From assembly GCA_045128835.1 (NCBI GenBank), contig JBGVRX010000005.1, positions 1 through 12,770 on the forward strand: a DNA stretch of 12,770 bases, in the 5' to 3' direction. This document shows positions 1 to 6,751 of this stretch, piece by piece. A program made the position numbers and the translations under genes. The DNA comes from CALVUJ01 sp045128835. GTDB lineage: Bacteria; Bacillota_I; Bacilli_A; RFN20; DUOF01. Each line of letters starts with the position of its first letter. The stretch's first letter is position 1. Below the pieces are notes generated by a model that worked only from the letters and a program-made list of their open reading frames with translations, was not told the DNA's origin and did not search any database.

Positions 1-1266
1 CCTGAAAATACAAGTTTAGAGTTTACTGTTAGTGATAGTAAAATAACTTTTTATATTTCAGGGAAAAAGATAACTTCCTCAAAAAGAGTTATTATTGAAG
101 ACAATGAAGAACAAATGAAGATTGCTTCAATATCAAGAAATTCTAAATTGTTGTATGAAGGTAATATAGAATTATCTTTAGTTAAAGGAAGGCTTTTAGT
201 TATAAATGATTTATTAATGGATGATTATTTAAAGAAAGTTGTTCCTTCAGAAATGGTAGCAAGTTGGCATATTGAAGCTTTAAAAGCTCAAGCAGTTGCA
301 GCAAGAACGTTTGCTTATAAAGAAATTTATAATAAAAGTCATAGAACGTTAGGATATATAGTAGATGATAGTGAAAGTAGCCAAGTTTATAATAATTATA
401 ATGATACAGATGCGACTAATCGTGCGGTAGAAGAGACAAAAGGAATGACAATGTTTTATAATGGTAGTCCAATAAATGCTTATTTTTATTCAAATAATGG
501 AGGATTACAAAGTAAAGGAAATGAAGTTTGGATTGTTAATGGAGTCGGTAGTGATATTCCTTATTTACAAGGTGGAAATGAAACAAATCAAATTGTAGAT
601 ACAAGTAGTGAAACAAGCATGTTAAATTTTTTTAAAAAACTTAATATGGAAGCTTCTTCAGGTGAAAGTTTAGACTTTAGATGGTTAATAACAATGAATA
701 AAAGCCAACTAAGACAAACGTTAAATACTAACTTACCTTTAATGGTTCCATCAAATAAAAAGTCATATCCTATTTTAGAAAATGGTAGTTGGGTTGTGAA
801 AAACTTCCCTAGTGATATTGGTGAAATTAGTAATATTTTTGTTGCAGAAAGAGGAAGTTCTGGAGTAATTATTAGTTTACAAATAGAGGCAGCGAATGTA
901 ACATTTAGAATATATAATCAATATAACATTAGATTTACAATAAGACCTGATGATTGTGGAAGTGATACGACTTTATATAGAGCAAAAGCTAATTCAGCAA
1001 CATATACAAGTACAACTAAAAATCCATCAACTTTAAAATCCGGATTTTTTGCATTAGAGTGGAATGGTGATAACTTAAGTTTCTATGGTGGAGGATGGGG
1101 GCATGGTGTTGGTATGAGTCAATATGGTGCGAAATACTATGCTGAACAAAGTAAAAAATATCAAGAAATTTTAAATATCTATTATCAAAATATTGATCTT
1201 GTAGATACATCTAGCGAATATACTCCTTTAAAGGATTATGAAAAATATTTTATAACAAATAAGTAA
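1..1266 (+). CDS. SpoIID/LytB-domain protein, 5'-truncated by window edge
   Basis: The frame is open from base 1, so the gene starts upstream; the ATG at 115 is probably internal. 421 residues are visible. The SpoIID signature is clear. VPSEM at 244-258 is followed by WHIEALKAQAVAARTFAY; the Glu codon at 250-252 matches the Glu considered catalytic in SpoIID. The C-terminal motif GGGWGHGVGMSQYGA lies at 1087-1131, and the end (EILNIYYQNIDL) is typical of the family. Family knowledge: SpoIID is a lytic transglycosylase that cleaves denuded glycan strands during engulfment in sporulation, and LytB relatives modify autolysins. The true N-terminus, and any signal peptide or anchor, lies outside the window, so secretion is inferred. 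The insert between the two motif blocks is fairly long. Whether this is sporulation SpoIID or a vegetative relative is undecided. The LRR gene follows 14 bases downstream. Confidence 0.9.
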   Translation, partial: PENTSLEFTVSDSKITFYISGKKITSSKRVIIEDNEEQMKIASISRNSKLLYEGNIELSLVKGRLLVINDLLMDDYLKKVVPSEMVASWHIEALKAQAVAARTFAYKEIYNKSHRTLGYIVDDSESSQVYNNYNDTDATNRAVEETKGMTMFYNGSPINAYFYSNNGGLQSKGNEVWIVNGVGSDIPYLQGGNETNQIVDTSSETSMLNFFKKLNMEASSGESLDFRWLITMNKSQLRQTLNTNLPLMVPSNKKSYPILENGSWVVKNFPSDIGEISNIFVAERGSSGVIISLQIEAANVTFRIYNQYNIRFTIRPDDCGSDTTLYRAKANSATYTSTTKNPSTLKSGFFALEWNGDNLSFYGGGWGHGVGMSQYGAKYYAEQSKKYQEILNIYYQNIDLVDTSSEYTPLKDYEKYFITNK

Positions 1267-1280
1267 AAGAGGTGTTATTG

Positions 1281-1739
1281 ATGTCTTGTGAAAATAATAA
1301 AGATTTTGTAATTGATGAAGATAATATGCTTATGGAGTACTGCGGTAATGGGGGAGATGTTGTTATCCCTAATGGTGTTAGTGATATCTTTTTTCAGGCA
1401 TTTTATGGAGGTTTTGAAATAACTAGTGTTGTAGTACCAGGAAGTGTTGTAGAGTTAGCTCCAGTTGTTTTTGAACGTTTGGAGTCTCTAAAAAAAGTTA
1501 TCTTAAAAGAAGGAATAGAAGTTATTGGAGTTTGTGCTTTTAACTGTTGTTCTAATCTTGAAGTAGTTAACTTACCTAAAAGTTTAAAACGTATATGTAT
1601 GGGTGCTTTTTCTAACTGTTCTTCATTAAAAGAAATTTATTATAATGGGACTAAAGAAGAATGGAATCTTATAGAAAAAGAAGATGATTGGGATGAGGAA
1701 ACTAGTTCATATCAATTGATATTTAAAGAGGTGGCTTAA
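1281..1739 (+). CDS. BspA-type leucine-rich repeat protein, small
   Basis: The product has 152 residues. The ATG at 1281 is chosen because AGAGGTG (1268-1274) lies six bases upstream; an in-frame GTG at 1272 is part of that site. The protein is made of BspA-type (LRR_5) repeats: DVVIPNGVSDI at 26-36 with AF at 40, then ITSVVVPGSV, KKVILKEGIEVIGVCAFNCCSNL (in two halves at 71-93), and VVNLPKSLKRICMGAFSNCSSL. It ends with the YYNGTKEEW signature that often closes such arrays. No signal peptide or membrane segment is visible, whereas many BspA relatives are large surface proteins, so this one is probably cytosolic or a short stand-alone copy. The role is unknown; LRRs of this type bind proteins. 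The first repeats are degenerate. It is likely co-transcribed with the SpoIID-like gene, and a hairpin follows directly. Confidence 0.85.
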   Translation: MSCENNKDFVIDEDNMLMEYCGNGGDVVIPNGVSDIFFQAFYGGFEITSVVVPGSVVELAPVVFERLESLKKVILKEGIEVIGVCAFNCCSNLEVVNLPKSLKRICMGAFSNCSSLKEIYYNGTKEEWNLIEKEDDWDEETSSYQLIFKEVA

Positions 1740-1766
1740 TAAGCCATATAGGGCTTATTGTTTTGT
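1738..1766 (+). terminator. Rho-independent terminator after LRR gene
   Basis: AATAAGCC (1738-1745) pairs perfectly with GGCTTATT (1752-1759) around a six-base loop, followed by GTTTTGT. The stem starts inside the stop codon. The U-tract is short and interrupted, so termination may be partial. Confidence 0.65.
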
Positions 1767-1777
1767 ATAAAGAAAAT

Positions 1778-1786
1778 TGCTAATAT
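1778..1786 (+). promoter_or_regulatory. Possible TG-extended -10 for the XRE/DUF4097 gene
   Basis: TGCTAATAT (TG at 1778, hexamer TAATAT at 1781-1786) is preceded 17 bases upstream by TTGTTT (1758-1763), a weak -35 within the terminator tail. A start around 1793 would leave a leader of about 20 bases with the ribosome binding site. The hexamer matches are modest. Confidence 0.35.
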
Positions 1787-1813
1787 TGGTTTGTGAAAAG
1801 AGGTGGTGCTCTA

Positions 1814-3412
1814 GTGAATAAAGTTAAATTTGGATCTTTTATAAAAGAGTCTAGATTAAAGAAAAATTATACCCAGCAAGATTTAGCTGATTTTCTCTTT
1901 GTAGATGTCAGTACAGTTAGTAAATGGGAAAGAGGAGTTAGTTATCCTGACATTACTTTAGTACCCGATATTTGCAAGGTTCTAGAGATTAGTGAACATG
2001 AATTAATTGAGTCAAGTAGAGATGAACATTATAGGAAGATAGAAAAAGAAGCCTCAAGATATAATTGTATGAGAAAAAGCGCTTTTTGGACTTTGAATAT
2101 ATCGTATTTGTTGGCTATTTTGGTGTGTTTTATTGTTAATTTAGCAGTTAACCATACTTTATCTTGGTTTTTTATTGTTTTAACATCAATAATGTGTGCC
2201 TATACGTTTTGCCCTACTATAACGTGGGTAACTAAGAAGTTTAAAAAATCATTATTTGTAGTATCTACTTTACTTAGTATGTCTTTGTTGTTTGTAACAT
2301 GTAGTGTATATTTAAATGATTATTGGTGCTTGATTGCAATAGTTGGAACTTTTTTAGGATATTTTATTATTTTCTATCCTTTATTATTTAAAGAACAAAA
2401 GAAATACTTGGCGGAAGATAAATATAAAAAATTATCAAAAATATTTTTATTAAGTTATTTAATAATAATGTTTATTCTTGTTAACTTGCTACTGATATCT
2501 ATTTATGTATATATTCCATTTAATTTGAGTTTAGGGTTATTGATTACGGGGGTGTTATTTATGGTTCCAATAATTTATTCATTAATGAATTTCTTTGAGG
2601 TTTGTCAAAGTATTACTAAACCTTTTATAGTAGTAGTTTTAAGTGTTTTAACTTCAATTATTTTGGGCTTGATAGGTAGAGCGGTATACTTCAAGTTTAC
2701 TGAAGAAGAGAAAGTATATCTTATTGAAGAAACTTATAATGATATAAAAATAGAAGGTAATGCTTTTGATATAAATATTTATGTATCTAATGAGAATAAA
2801 GTTGTATCAACAGAGAATAAAAAAGTTACAATAGAATCAAAAGTTGTAGATAACACATTAATTATTAAGCAAAAAGATGAACGTGAATTTTATGATAAGT
2901 TAATTTCTTTTGGTGGCTTTGAAGTTAATTTATATTTAACAAAATCTACAATTAATTCTTTAAATATAAATAATAAAACTGGAGATATAGAAATTAAAGG
3001 ATTTACATTTAATTCTGTTGTAATTAAAAGTTCTACTGGAGATATAGAAATAGATAATAGTAGTCTTGGAAATTTAAGTATTGATAGTTCAACTGGAGAT
3101 GTTGAATTAACTGGAGTAACTGCTAGTAAGTTGGACATAACAACAAGTACGGGTGATACTGAACTTGTTAAGGTTGTAGTTAGTGATGACTTTAATATGA
3201 CGGGAAAAACAGGAGACTTGTACTTTGAAGAATTTGATGCAAAAAATATTTATATTACTTTAAGTACAGGAGATGTAAAAGGAACGCTTTTATCAAGCAA
3301 AATATTTAATGCGAGTAGTAAAACAGGAAATGTTAGTGTTCCAGAAACTTATGAAGGTGGAATTTGTAAGATAAAAGTATCTACCGGTAATATAAGAATA
3401 AGTTACAAATAA
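1814..3412 (+). CDS. Membrane-anchored XRE regulator with DUF4097-like beta-solenoid domain
   Basis: The product has 532 residues. The GTG at 1814 is chosen because AGAGGTGG (1799-1806) lies seven bases upstream; the in-frame GTG at 1793 precedes that site. Residues 5-60 form an XRE/Cro-type helix-turn-helix (TQQDLADFL then STVSKWERG). About seven hydrophobic segments follow, at roughly 89-111, 114-136, 146-166, 171-192, 208-231, 238-260 and 269-290. Residues 300-532 are a DUF4097-like beta-strand repeat, with a TGD/TGN motif at 389, 408, 427, 446, 466, 485, 504 and 524, a period of 19-20 residues. An odd number of membrane segments puts the DNA-binding part inside and the solenoid outside. 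Inference: a one-protein envelope sensor that signals directly to DNA; DUF4097 domains occur in LiaX/YvlB-type envelope-stress proteins. It is monocistronic, between two terminators. Target genes are unknown, though autoregulation is plausible. Confidence 0.88.
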   Translation: MNKVKFGSFIKESRLKKNYTQQDLADFLFVDVSTVSKWERGVSYPDITLVPDICKVLEISEHELIESSRDEHYRKIEKEASRYNCMRKSAFWTLNISYLLAILVCFIVNLAVNHTLSWFFIVLTSIMCAYTFCPTITWVTKKFKKSLFVVSTLLSMSLLFVTCSVYLNDYWCLIAIVGTFLGYFIIFYPLLFKEQKKYLAEDKYKKLSKIFLLSYLIIMFILVNLLLISIYVYIPFNLSLGLLITGVLFMVPIIYSLMNFFEVCQSITKPFIVVVLSVLTSIILGLIGRAVYFKFTEEEKVYLIEETYNDIKIEGNAFDINIYVSNENKVVSTENKKVTIESKVVDNTLIIKQKDEREFYDKLISFGGFEVNLYLTKSTINSLNINNKTGDIEIKGFTFNSVVIKSSTGDIEIDNSSLGNLSIDSSTGDVELTGVTASKLDITTSTGDTELVKVVVSDDFNMTGKTGDLYFEEFDAKNIYITLSTGDVKGTLLSSKIFNASSKTGNVSVPETYEGGICKIKVSTGNIRISYK

Positions 3413-3436
3413 GAGCCTATGATTAGGCTTTTTTTA
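3412..3436 (+). terminator. Rho-independent terminator
   Basis: AGCCTA (3414-3419) and TAGGCT (3424-3429) form a stem around the tetraloop TGAT, extendable by A-U pairs into the T-run at 3430-3435. It closes the XRE/DUF4097 transcript. Confidence 0.85.
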
Positions 3437-3509
3437 TTATGGATTTGTTTTTTAATGATTTATTTGTTTAAATAAGTTATCATGTTATTAGCTAATTGGA
3501 GGGATATAA

Positions 3510-4142
3510 ATGAGTGATACTAAATTTGTTAATGAAACAATAGTAATGATTTGTAAAAAACTAAATGAATTAAGTATAAACTATTATATCGCTGGAGCTA
3601 TTGGAGGATACATTGATGCTGGTATTCCTCTTGAAAGAAAACATGATGATTTAGATATTTTGATTGAAGAAAAAGATGTAGAGAAACTAAAGTTGGTGTT
3701 TGAAAATACAGACTTTAATTTCTTTGATAATAGATTTATTAGCGAGAAAGTTTTAAATGAATATGGGTATACTGATGGAGATCATGAAGTATGCGCATGG
3801 CACAAATTTAGTAATTTTCATATAGGTTTTTTCCTTGTTAGTTTTGATAAGGAAAACTATATAATCAGTGAGTATTTTAAAGATGGAAATAAGCAAAAGA
3901 AACTAGATAGGATACTTCCTATTGAATACTTTAAATATCAATATAATAAAACTCCTATTAACTATTTGGGCATTAATGTTAAAGTAGCAAGAAAGGAACT
4001 TATTTATAAAAATAAGAAGGCAATGGGAAGAGAAAAAGATTTGTTTGATATAGAAAAACTAGAAAGCCATCTAGACTATCAAATATTAGAAGGATTAAAA
4101 GGATTAAGTAAGAAAAGAAAGAGTAAAATTATTGAGTTATAA
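3510..4142 (+). CDS. Nucleotidyltransferase-fold protein, substrate unknown
   Basis: The product has 210 residues. The start is ATG 3510, with GGAGGG at 3498-3503 six bases upstream. It begins with a helix (residues 5-22), then YYIAGAIGG at 25-33 and RKHDDLDILI at 43-52. This gives the G...D-x-D pattern of the polymerase-beta-like nucleotidyltransferase fold, with D47 and D49 as probable metal ligands. Near the C-terminus KKAMGREKDLFDIEKL (169-184) resembles the R-x-KD-x-x-D segment of lincosamide and aminoglycoside nucleotidyltransferases and MNT-type antitoxins. A third carboxylate is not obvious. Candidate roles are transfer of a nucleotide to a small molecule or to a protein or RNA; no substrate can be named. 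The YwaF-like gene follows after 12 bases, so the two are probably co-transcribed. The fold call is fairly safe, the function is not. Confidence 0.7.
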   Translation: MSDTKFVNETIVMICKKLNELSINYYIAGAIGGYIDAGIPLERKHDDLDILIEEKDVEKLKLVFENTDFNFFDNRFISEKVLNEYGYTDGDHEVCAWHKFSNFHIGFFLVSFDKENYIISEYFKDGNKQKKLDRILPIEYFKYQYNKTPINYLGINVKVARKELIYKNKKAMGREKDLFDIEKLESHLDYQILEGLKGLSKKRKSKIIEL

Positions 4143-4154
4143 GGAGAGAGTTAA

Positions 4155-4988
4155 ATGAAGTTTGAGTTATGGTCTTTTTGGCATATTTTATATATGATAT
4201 CGCCATTTATTATCTTTGCAGGTATTTACTATTTTATAAGAAATAAAAGCAAAAAAGAAAAAGAGAATTTGGGAATGATTTTAGGAGTAATTTCTGTGTT
4301 GATTCTAGTTGTTCGTAATATAGATATCTTTATTAGAAGCGGTTGGGATTTAGAAGTTATTCCTCTTCAAGTGTGTCATATAGGTAGTTTGATTGCTGGT
4401 TTAGCGCTAATAACAAAGAGGAAATGGTTAATCTCAACAGCATTTTGTTTTAATATAATTCCAGCGTTCTTAGCTATGCTTTTTGCTGATGCCTTAGCAA
4501 ACTATGATACGATATTAAAAATAAGACCTCAAACGTATATTTGGGGGCACATCTTCATAATTGTATGTGCTCTTTATGGTGTTATGGTTTATTTGCCAAA
4601 ATTAGCAAAAAAAGATTTGGTTCACGCACTTGTTTTTGTTGGAAGCATGGCTTTAATAGCAATTATTTGTAATTCGGCATTTAGGGTAAGTTTAGGTTGG
4701 GAAGCAAACTATTTCTATTTATATAATTATGAAGGAACACCTCTTAAATTTTTATATAATATAGTTCCTTCATCAACGTATGTTTGGTTTACTATAAACT
4801 GGTTTTATGTAATTTCTCTCTTAGCATTCTTTGTGCTTGTTTTTATAAGTTTGTTTGCAGTATCAAATATAATTGTAAATAAGTTATCTAAAGGCGTAAG
4901 TAGATTTGAAGTAAAGAATAATGTAGTAATTAAAGCAAAATCTAACGATAATAAACAAATAGATTTAGAAGTTACTAGTGATAATTAA
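4155..4988 (+). CDS. YwaF/TIGR02206-like integral membrane protein
   Basis: The product has 277 residues. The start is ATG 4155, with AGGAGAGAG (4142-4150) just upstream. About seven hydrophobic segments lie at roughly 8-28, 39-59, 69-87, 91-113, 128-148, 155-175 and 213-243. The hallmark features of the YwaF-like family are visible: the N-terminal FWHILYM, the IPLQVCHIGS segment (69-78, with P70, C74 and H75) and the ANYFYL segment (184-189) before the last helices. The family function is not established. A charged hydrophilic tail of about 35 residues (244-277) follows the last helix, which is unusual compared with the second copy at 8460 that ends soon after its last helix. It is co-transcribed with the nucleotidyltransferase-like gene, and a very strong terminator follows at once. 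Confidence 0.8.
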   Translation: MKFELWSFWHILYMISPFIIFAGIYYFIRNKSKKEKENLGMILGVISVLILVVRNIDIFIRSGWDLEVIPLQVCHIGSLIAGLALITKRKWLISTAFCFNIIPAFLAMLFADALANYDTILKIRPQTYIWGHIFIIVCALYGVMVYLPKLAKKDLVHALVFVGSMALIAIICNSAFRVSLGWEANYFYLYNYEGTPLKFLYNIVPSSTYVWFTINWFYVISLLAFFVLVFISLFAVSNIIVNKLSKGVSRFEVKNNVVIKAKSNDNKQIDLEVTSDN

Positions 4989-4990
4989 GC

Positions 4991-5028
4991 AAATAGCAAG
5001 GTAAAAAGTTTATCTTGCTATTTTTTTT
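4991..5028 (+). terminator. Strong Rho-independent terminator
   Basis: A 15-bp stem, with one G-U pair, joins 4991-5005 to 5009-5023 around a three-base loop, followed by Ts to 5028. It separates the nucleotidyltransferase/YwaF pair from the first HEPN gene. Its 3' arm overlaps the possible -35 of that gene's promoter. Confidence 0.92.
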
Positions 5029-5033
5029 ACTGG

Positions 5034-5042
5034 TGTTAAAAT
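5034..5042 (+). promoter_or_regulatory. TG-extended -10 promoter of the first HEPN gene
   Basis: TGTTAAAAT: TG at 5034-5035 and hexamer TAAAAT at 5037-5042, one mismatch from TATAAT. A possible -35, TTGCTA (5015-5020), lies 16 bases upstream and sits in the terminator stem. The predicted start near 5049 leaves a very short leader before ATG 5062. The same TGnTAAAAT pattern precedes the DUF1653, second HEPN and GrpB genes. Confidence 0.6.
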
Positions 5043-5061
5043 TTAGGTAGGTGAGTAGTTT

Positions 5062-6342
5062 ATGGATAATTTAATAGTTGAAGATAATATGCAGAAAATT
5101 AGCTGTAACATCTTAATTCATGATGCAATGGTTTTATGGTATAACTTGAAAGATAAAAGTTTTATTCATAGTTTTAAAGAAACTATGGATTTAAGAGGAT
5201 TTAGATGGGAAGAGAATGGTGAAGTAGTAGAGGGATTAAGTGCTAGAGATACATTGTTGAAGGTGATTGATGCTTTAAATACTACGATAGTAGCTCAAAT
5301 TGCTTGTTATACTTTTGAGATAGCAAAAGAAACAGAAAATAAAGATTTAGAAAGAGCGGAATTTAAAAACAAGGAATATATATTTGCAAGTGATGATATA
5401 ACTACAGATTTTCAACTATTAAATTTTATTAGAAATGCAATTTCTCATAATGATGATTTAGGAGATAATGTAAGATATACTTTCTCTCAAAATGATCGTT
5501 ATTATACATTTACCTCTAATAAAGATGGTCAAGAGTCTAAAGTTGTTATATGGAAACATTCATTAGTGACTTTTTTAAGTGATTATATTGTTAGTTTGAA
5601 CTGTTTAACTAATTTTACTCAAAGCCCGGTGCTTAATTTAGATAACATTTATTCAAATAAAAAGATTGAAAAAGTAGAGGATTTTATAGGTTTAAAAAAT
5701 AAAGAGACAGGAGAGTTTTATATTCCTGATGAGCATCAAGAGAAAGTTATAAGAGATATTATTACATATTTAAGAAATAATAAAGTTGATAAACATAAAT
5801 GCGTTGATTATGCTTACCCTTATAAGCAAAATGTTTTGAATAATTGTTTAAGAATGTATGATTTTTATTACTTAGTAACAGGCCTTTATAGACATAGACA
5901 AGACACTTATTCTGAATATATGGATTATATGTTAAAGTTTGGAACTTTTTATGATAGAGAAATAAAGCAACAGCAAGATATTCCAGGGTTATTTATTGTT
6001 AATAGAATGTTTCAAACATTCTCATCAACAGATAATGAAGTACTTAATTATGCGAAAAACATTTTTGAATTTAATAGATTTAATAAGATTAGAAATTCTT
6101 TAATGCATGGGACTTATTATAAAGATTTTTATGGTAATTATTATTTTTATGACGCTCCTAGAGGGAAGAAGACTGAAGATAAGTTAAAGTTTTTAGATAA
6201 GATGACTATTGATGAATTTAGATTTATGGATAGGATGTTTCTTCTTTCAAGAAGGTTAGAGCAAAATAGATTAGAGGATTTAACTGAAGAGGAATTCCAT
6301 GAAAAAATGCTAAAAATGATTAAGAAAAGATTCGGTATTTAA
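5062..6342 (+). CDS. Double-HEPN-motif protein, putative RNase (copy 1)
   Basis: The product has 426 residues. The start is ATG 5062 with AGGTG at 5049-5053. It is soluble, with no signal peptide or membrane segment, and looks mostly helical. Two R-x4-H motifs of the HEPN type are present: FIRNAISHND with R124/N125/H129 and IRNSLMHGTYYKD with R344/N345/H349. In HEPN nucleases such as Cas13, Csm6, RnlA and HepT this motif forms the metal-independent RNase site, usually composed from two HEPN domains. Here both could come from one chain. Blocks shared with the paralogue at 10168 include DKSF (31-34), VEDFI...TGE...PDE (205-224), PYKQN (253-257), NR-FQ-FS (314-321) and YDAPR (363-367). The C-terminus carries a charged helical extension (about 400-426) that copy 2 lacks. 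No other named family is recognised. RNase activity and an abortive-infection or toxin role are inferred from the motif only. Confidence 0.72.
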   Translation: MDNLIVEDNMQKISCNILIHDAMVLWYNLKDKSFIHSFKETMDLRGFRWEENGEVVEGLSARDTLLKVIDALNTTIVAQIACYTFEIAKETENKDLERAEFKNKEYIFASDDITTDFQLLNFIRNAISHNDDLGDNVRYTFSQNDRYYTFTSNKDGQESKVVIWKHSLVTFLSDYIVSLNCLTNFTQSPVLNLDNIYSNKKIEKVEDFIGLKNKETGEFYIPDEHQEKVIRDIITYLRNNKVDKHKCVDYAYPYKQNVLNNCLRMYDFYYLVTGLYRHRQDTYSEYMDYMLKFGTFYDREIKQQQDIPGLFIVNRMFQTFSSTDNEVLNYAKNIFEFNRFNKIRNSLMHGTYYKDFYGNYYFYDAPRGKKTEDKLKFLDKMTIDEFRFMDRMFLLSRRLEQNRLEDLTEEEFHEKMLKMIKKRFGI

Positions 6343-6380
6343 AATAAAGTGTCCTATTTACTAAACATACTTATAAATAG

Positions 6381-6389
6381 TGATAAAAT
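6381..6389 (+). promoter_or_regulatory. TG-extended -10 upstream of DUF1653 gene
   Basis: TGATAAAAT: TG at 6381-6382 and hexamer TAAAAT at 6384-6389. No convincing -35 is seen, which is usual for extended -10 promoters. It suggests the DUF1653 gene can be transcribed separately as well as by read-through from the HEPN gene, since no terminator lies between them. Confidence 0.5.
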
Positions 6390-6416
6390 ACTTATAGAAT
6401 GATTGGAGTGAATATC

Positions 6417-6671
6417 ATGGATGTACAAGTTGGTAAAATATATAGACACTTTAAAGGGAACTTATATTTAATAGAGGGTATCGCTATTCATAGCGAAACA
6501 GGAGAAAAGATGGTTGTATATAGAGGCATTTATGATGATTGTCCTCTTTATGTAAGACCATTAAGTATGTTTACAGAGAAACTAGATAAAGATGCATATC
6601 CTGGTTATAAGCAAGAATATAGATTTCAACGAGTAGAAGTAACTACAAGTATTAAAGATGAAATTCATTAA
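6417..6671 (+). CDS. DUF1653 family protein
   Basis: The product has 84 residues. The ATG at 6417 is chosen because TTGGAGTG (6403-6410) lies six bases upstream; the in-frame ATG at 6399 precedes that site. The whole protein matches the DUF1653 pattern: VGKIYRHFKGNLYLIEGIA at 5-23, HSETGEKMVVYRG at 25-37, CPLYVRPLSMF at 42-52 and the closing YRFQRV at 68-73. The fold is a small beta-rich barrel-like domain and the biochemical role is unknown; members are widespread, often single-domain proteins in bacteria. The C-terminal dozen residues extend slightly beyond the core. It lies 74 bases after the HEPN gene with a promoter-like sequence between, so a functional link to HEPN is possible but unsupported. 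Confidence 0.85.
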   Translation: MDVQVGKIYRHFKGNLYLIEGIAIHSETGEKMVVYRGIYDDCPLYVRPLSMFTEKLDKDAYPGYKQEYRFQRVEVTTSIKDEIH

Positions 6672-6673
6672 TT

Positions 6674-6698
6674 AAGAGAACCTTTTGGTTCTTTTTTT
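6674..6698 (+). terminator. Rho-independent terminator after DUF1653 gene
   Basis: AGAACC (6677-6682) and GGTTCT (6687-6692) pair around a TTTT loop, extended by a G-U and A-U pairs, with a T-run at 6692-6698. Confidence 0.88.
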
Positions 6699-6751
6699 GT
6701 TGTTGAAAAGGAGATATGGGTGAATTATAATGTTAAAGAAGAGGTAAGCGT

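Noticed and set aside
115..117. ATG as the start of the SpoIID-like gene
   Set aside because: The frame is open to base 1 and there is no convincing ribosome binding site before this ATG, so it is most likely internal.
1793..1813. GTG at 1793 as the start of the XRE/DUF4097 gene
   Set aside because: The strong site AGAGGTGG lies after it and positions GTG 1814 correctly, just before the helix-turn-helix.
6354..6380. CTATTTA/TAAATAG inverted repeat as a terminator after the first HEPN gene
   Set aside because: The stem is A-U rich with a 13-base loop and no T-run follows.
6716..6747. Tiny leader peptides (ATG at 6716, ATG at 6730) upstream of the PemK-like gene
   Set aside because: They encode only four or five residues with poor ribosome binding site spacing and no attenuator-like structure follows.
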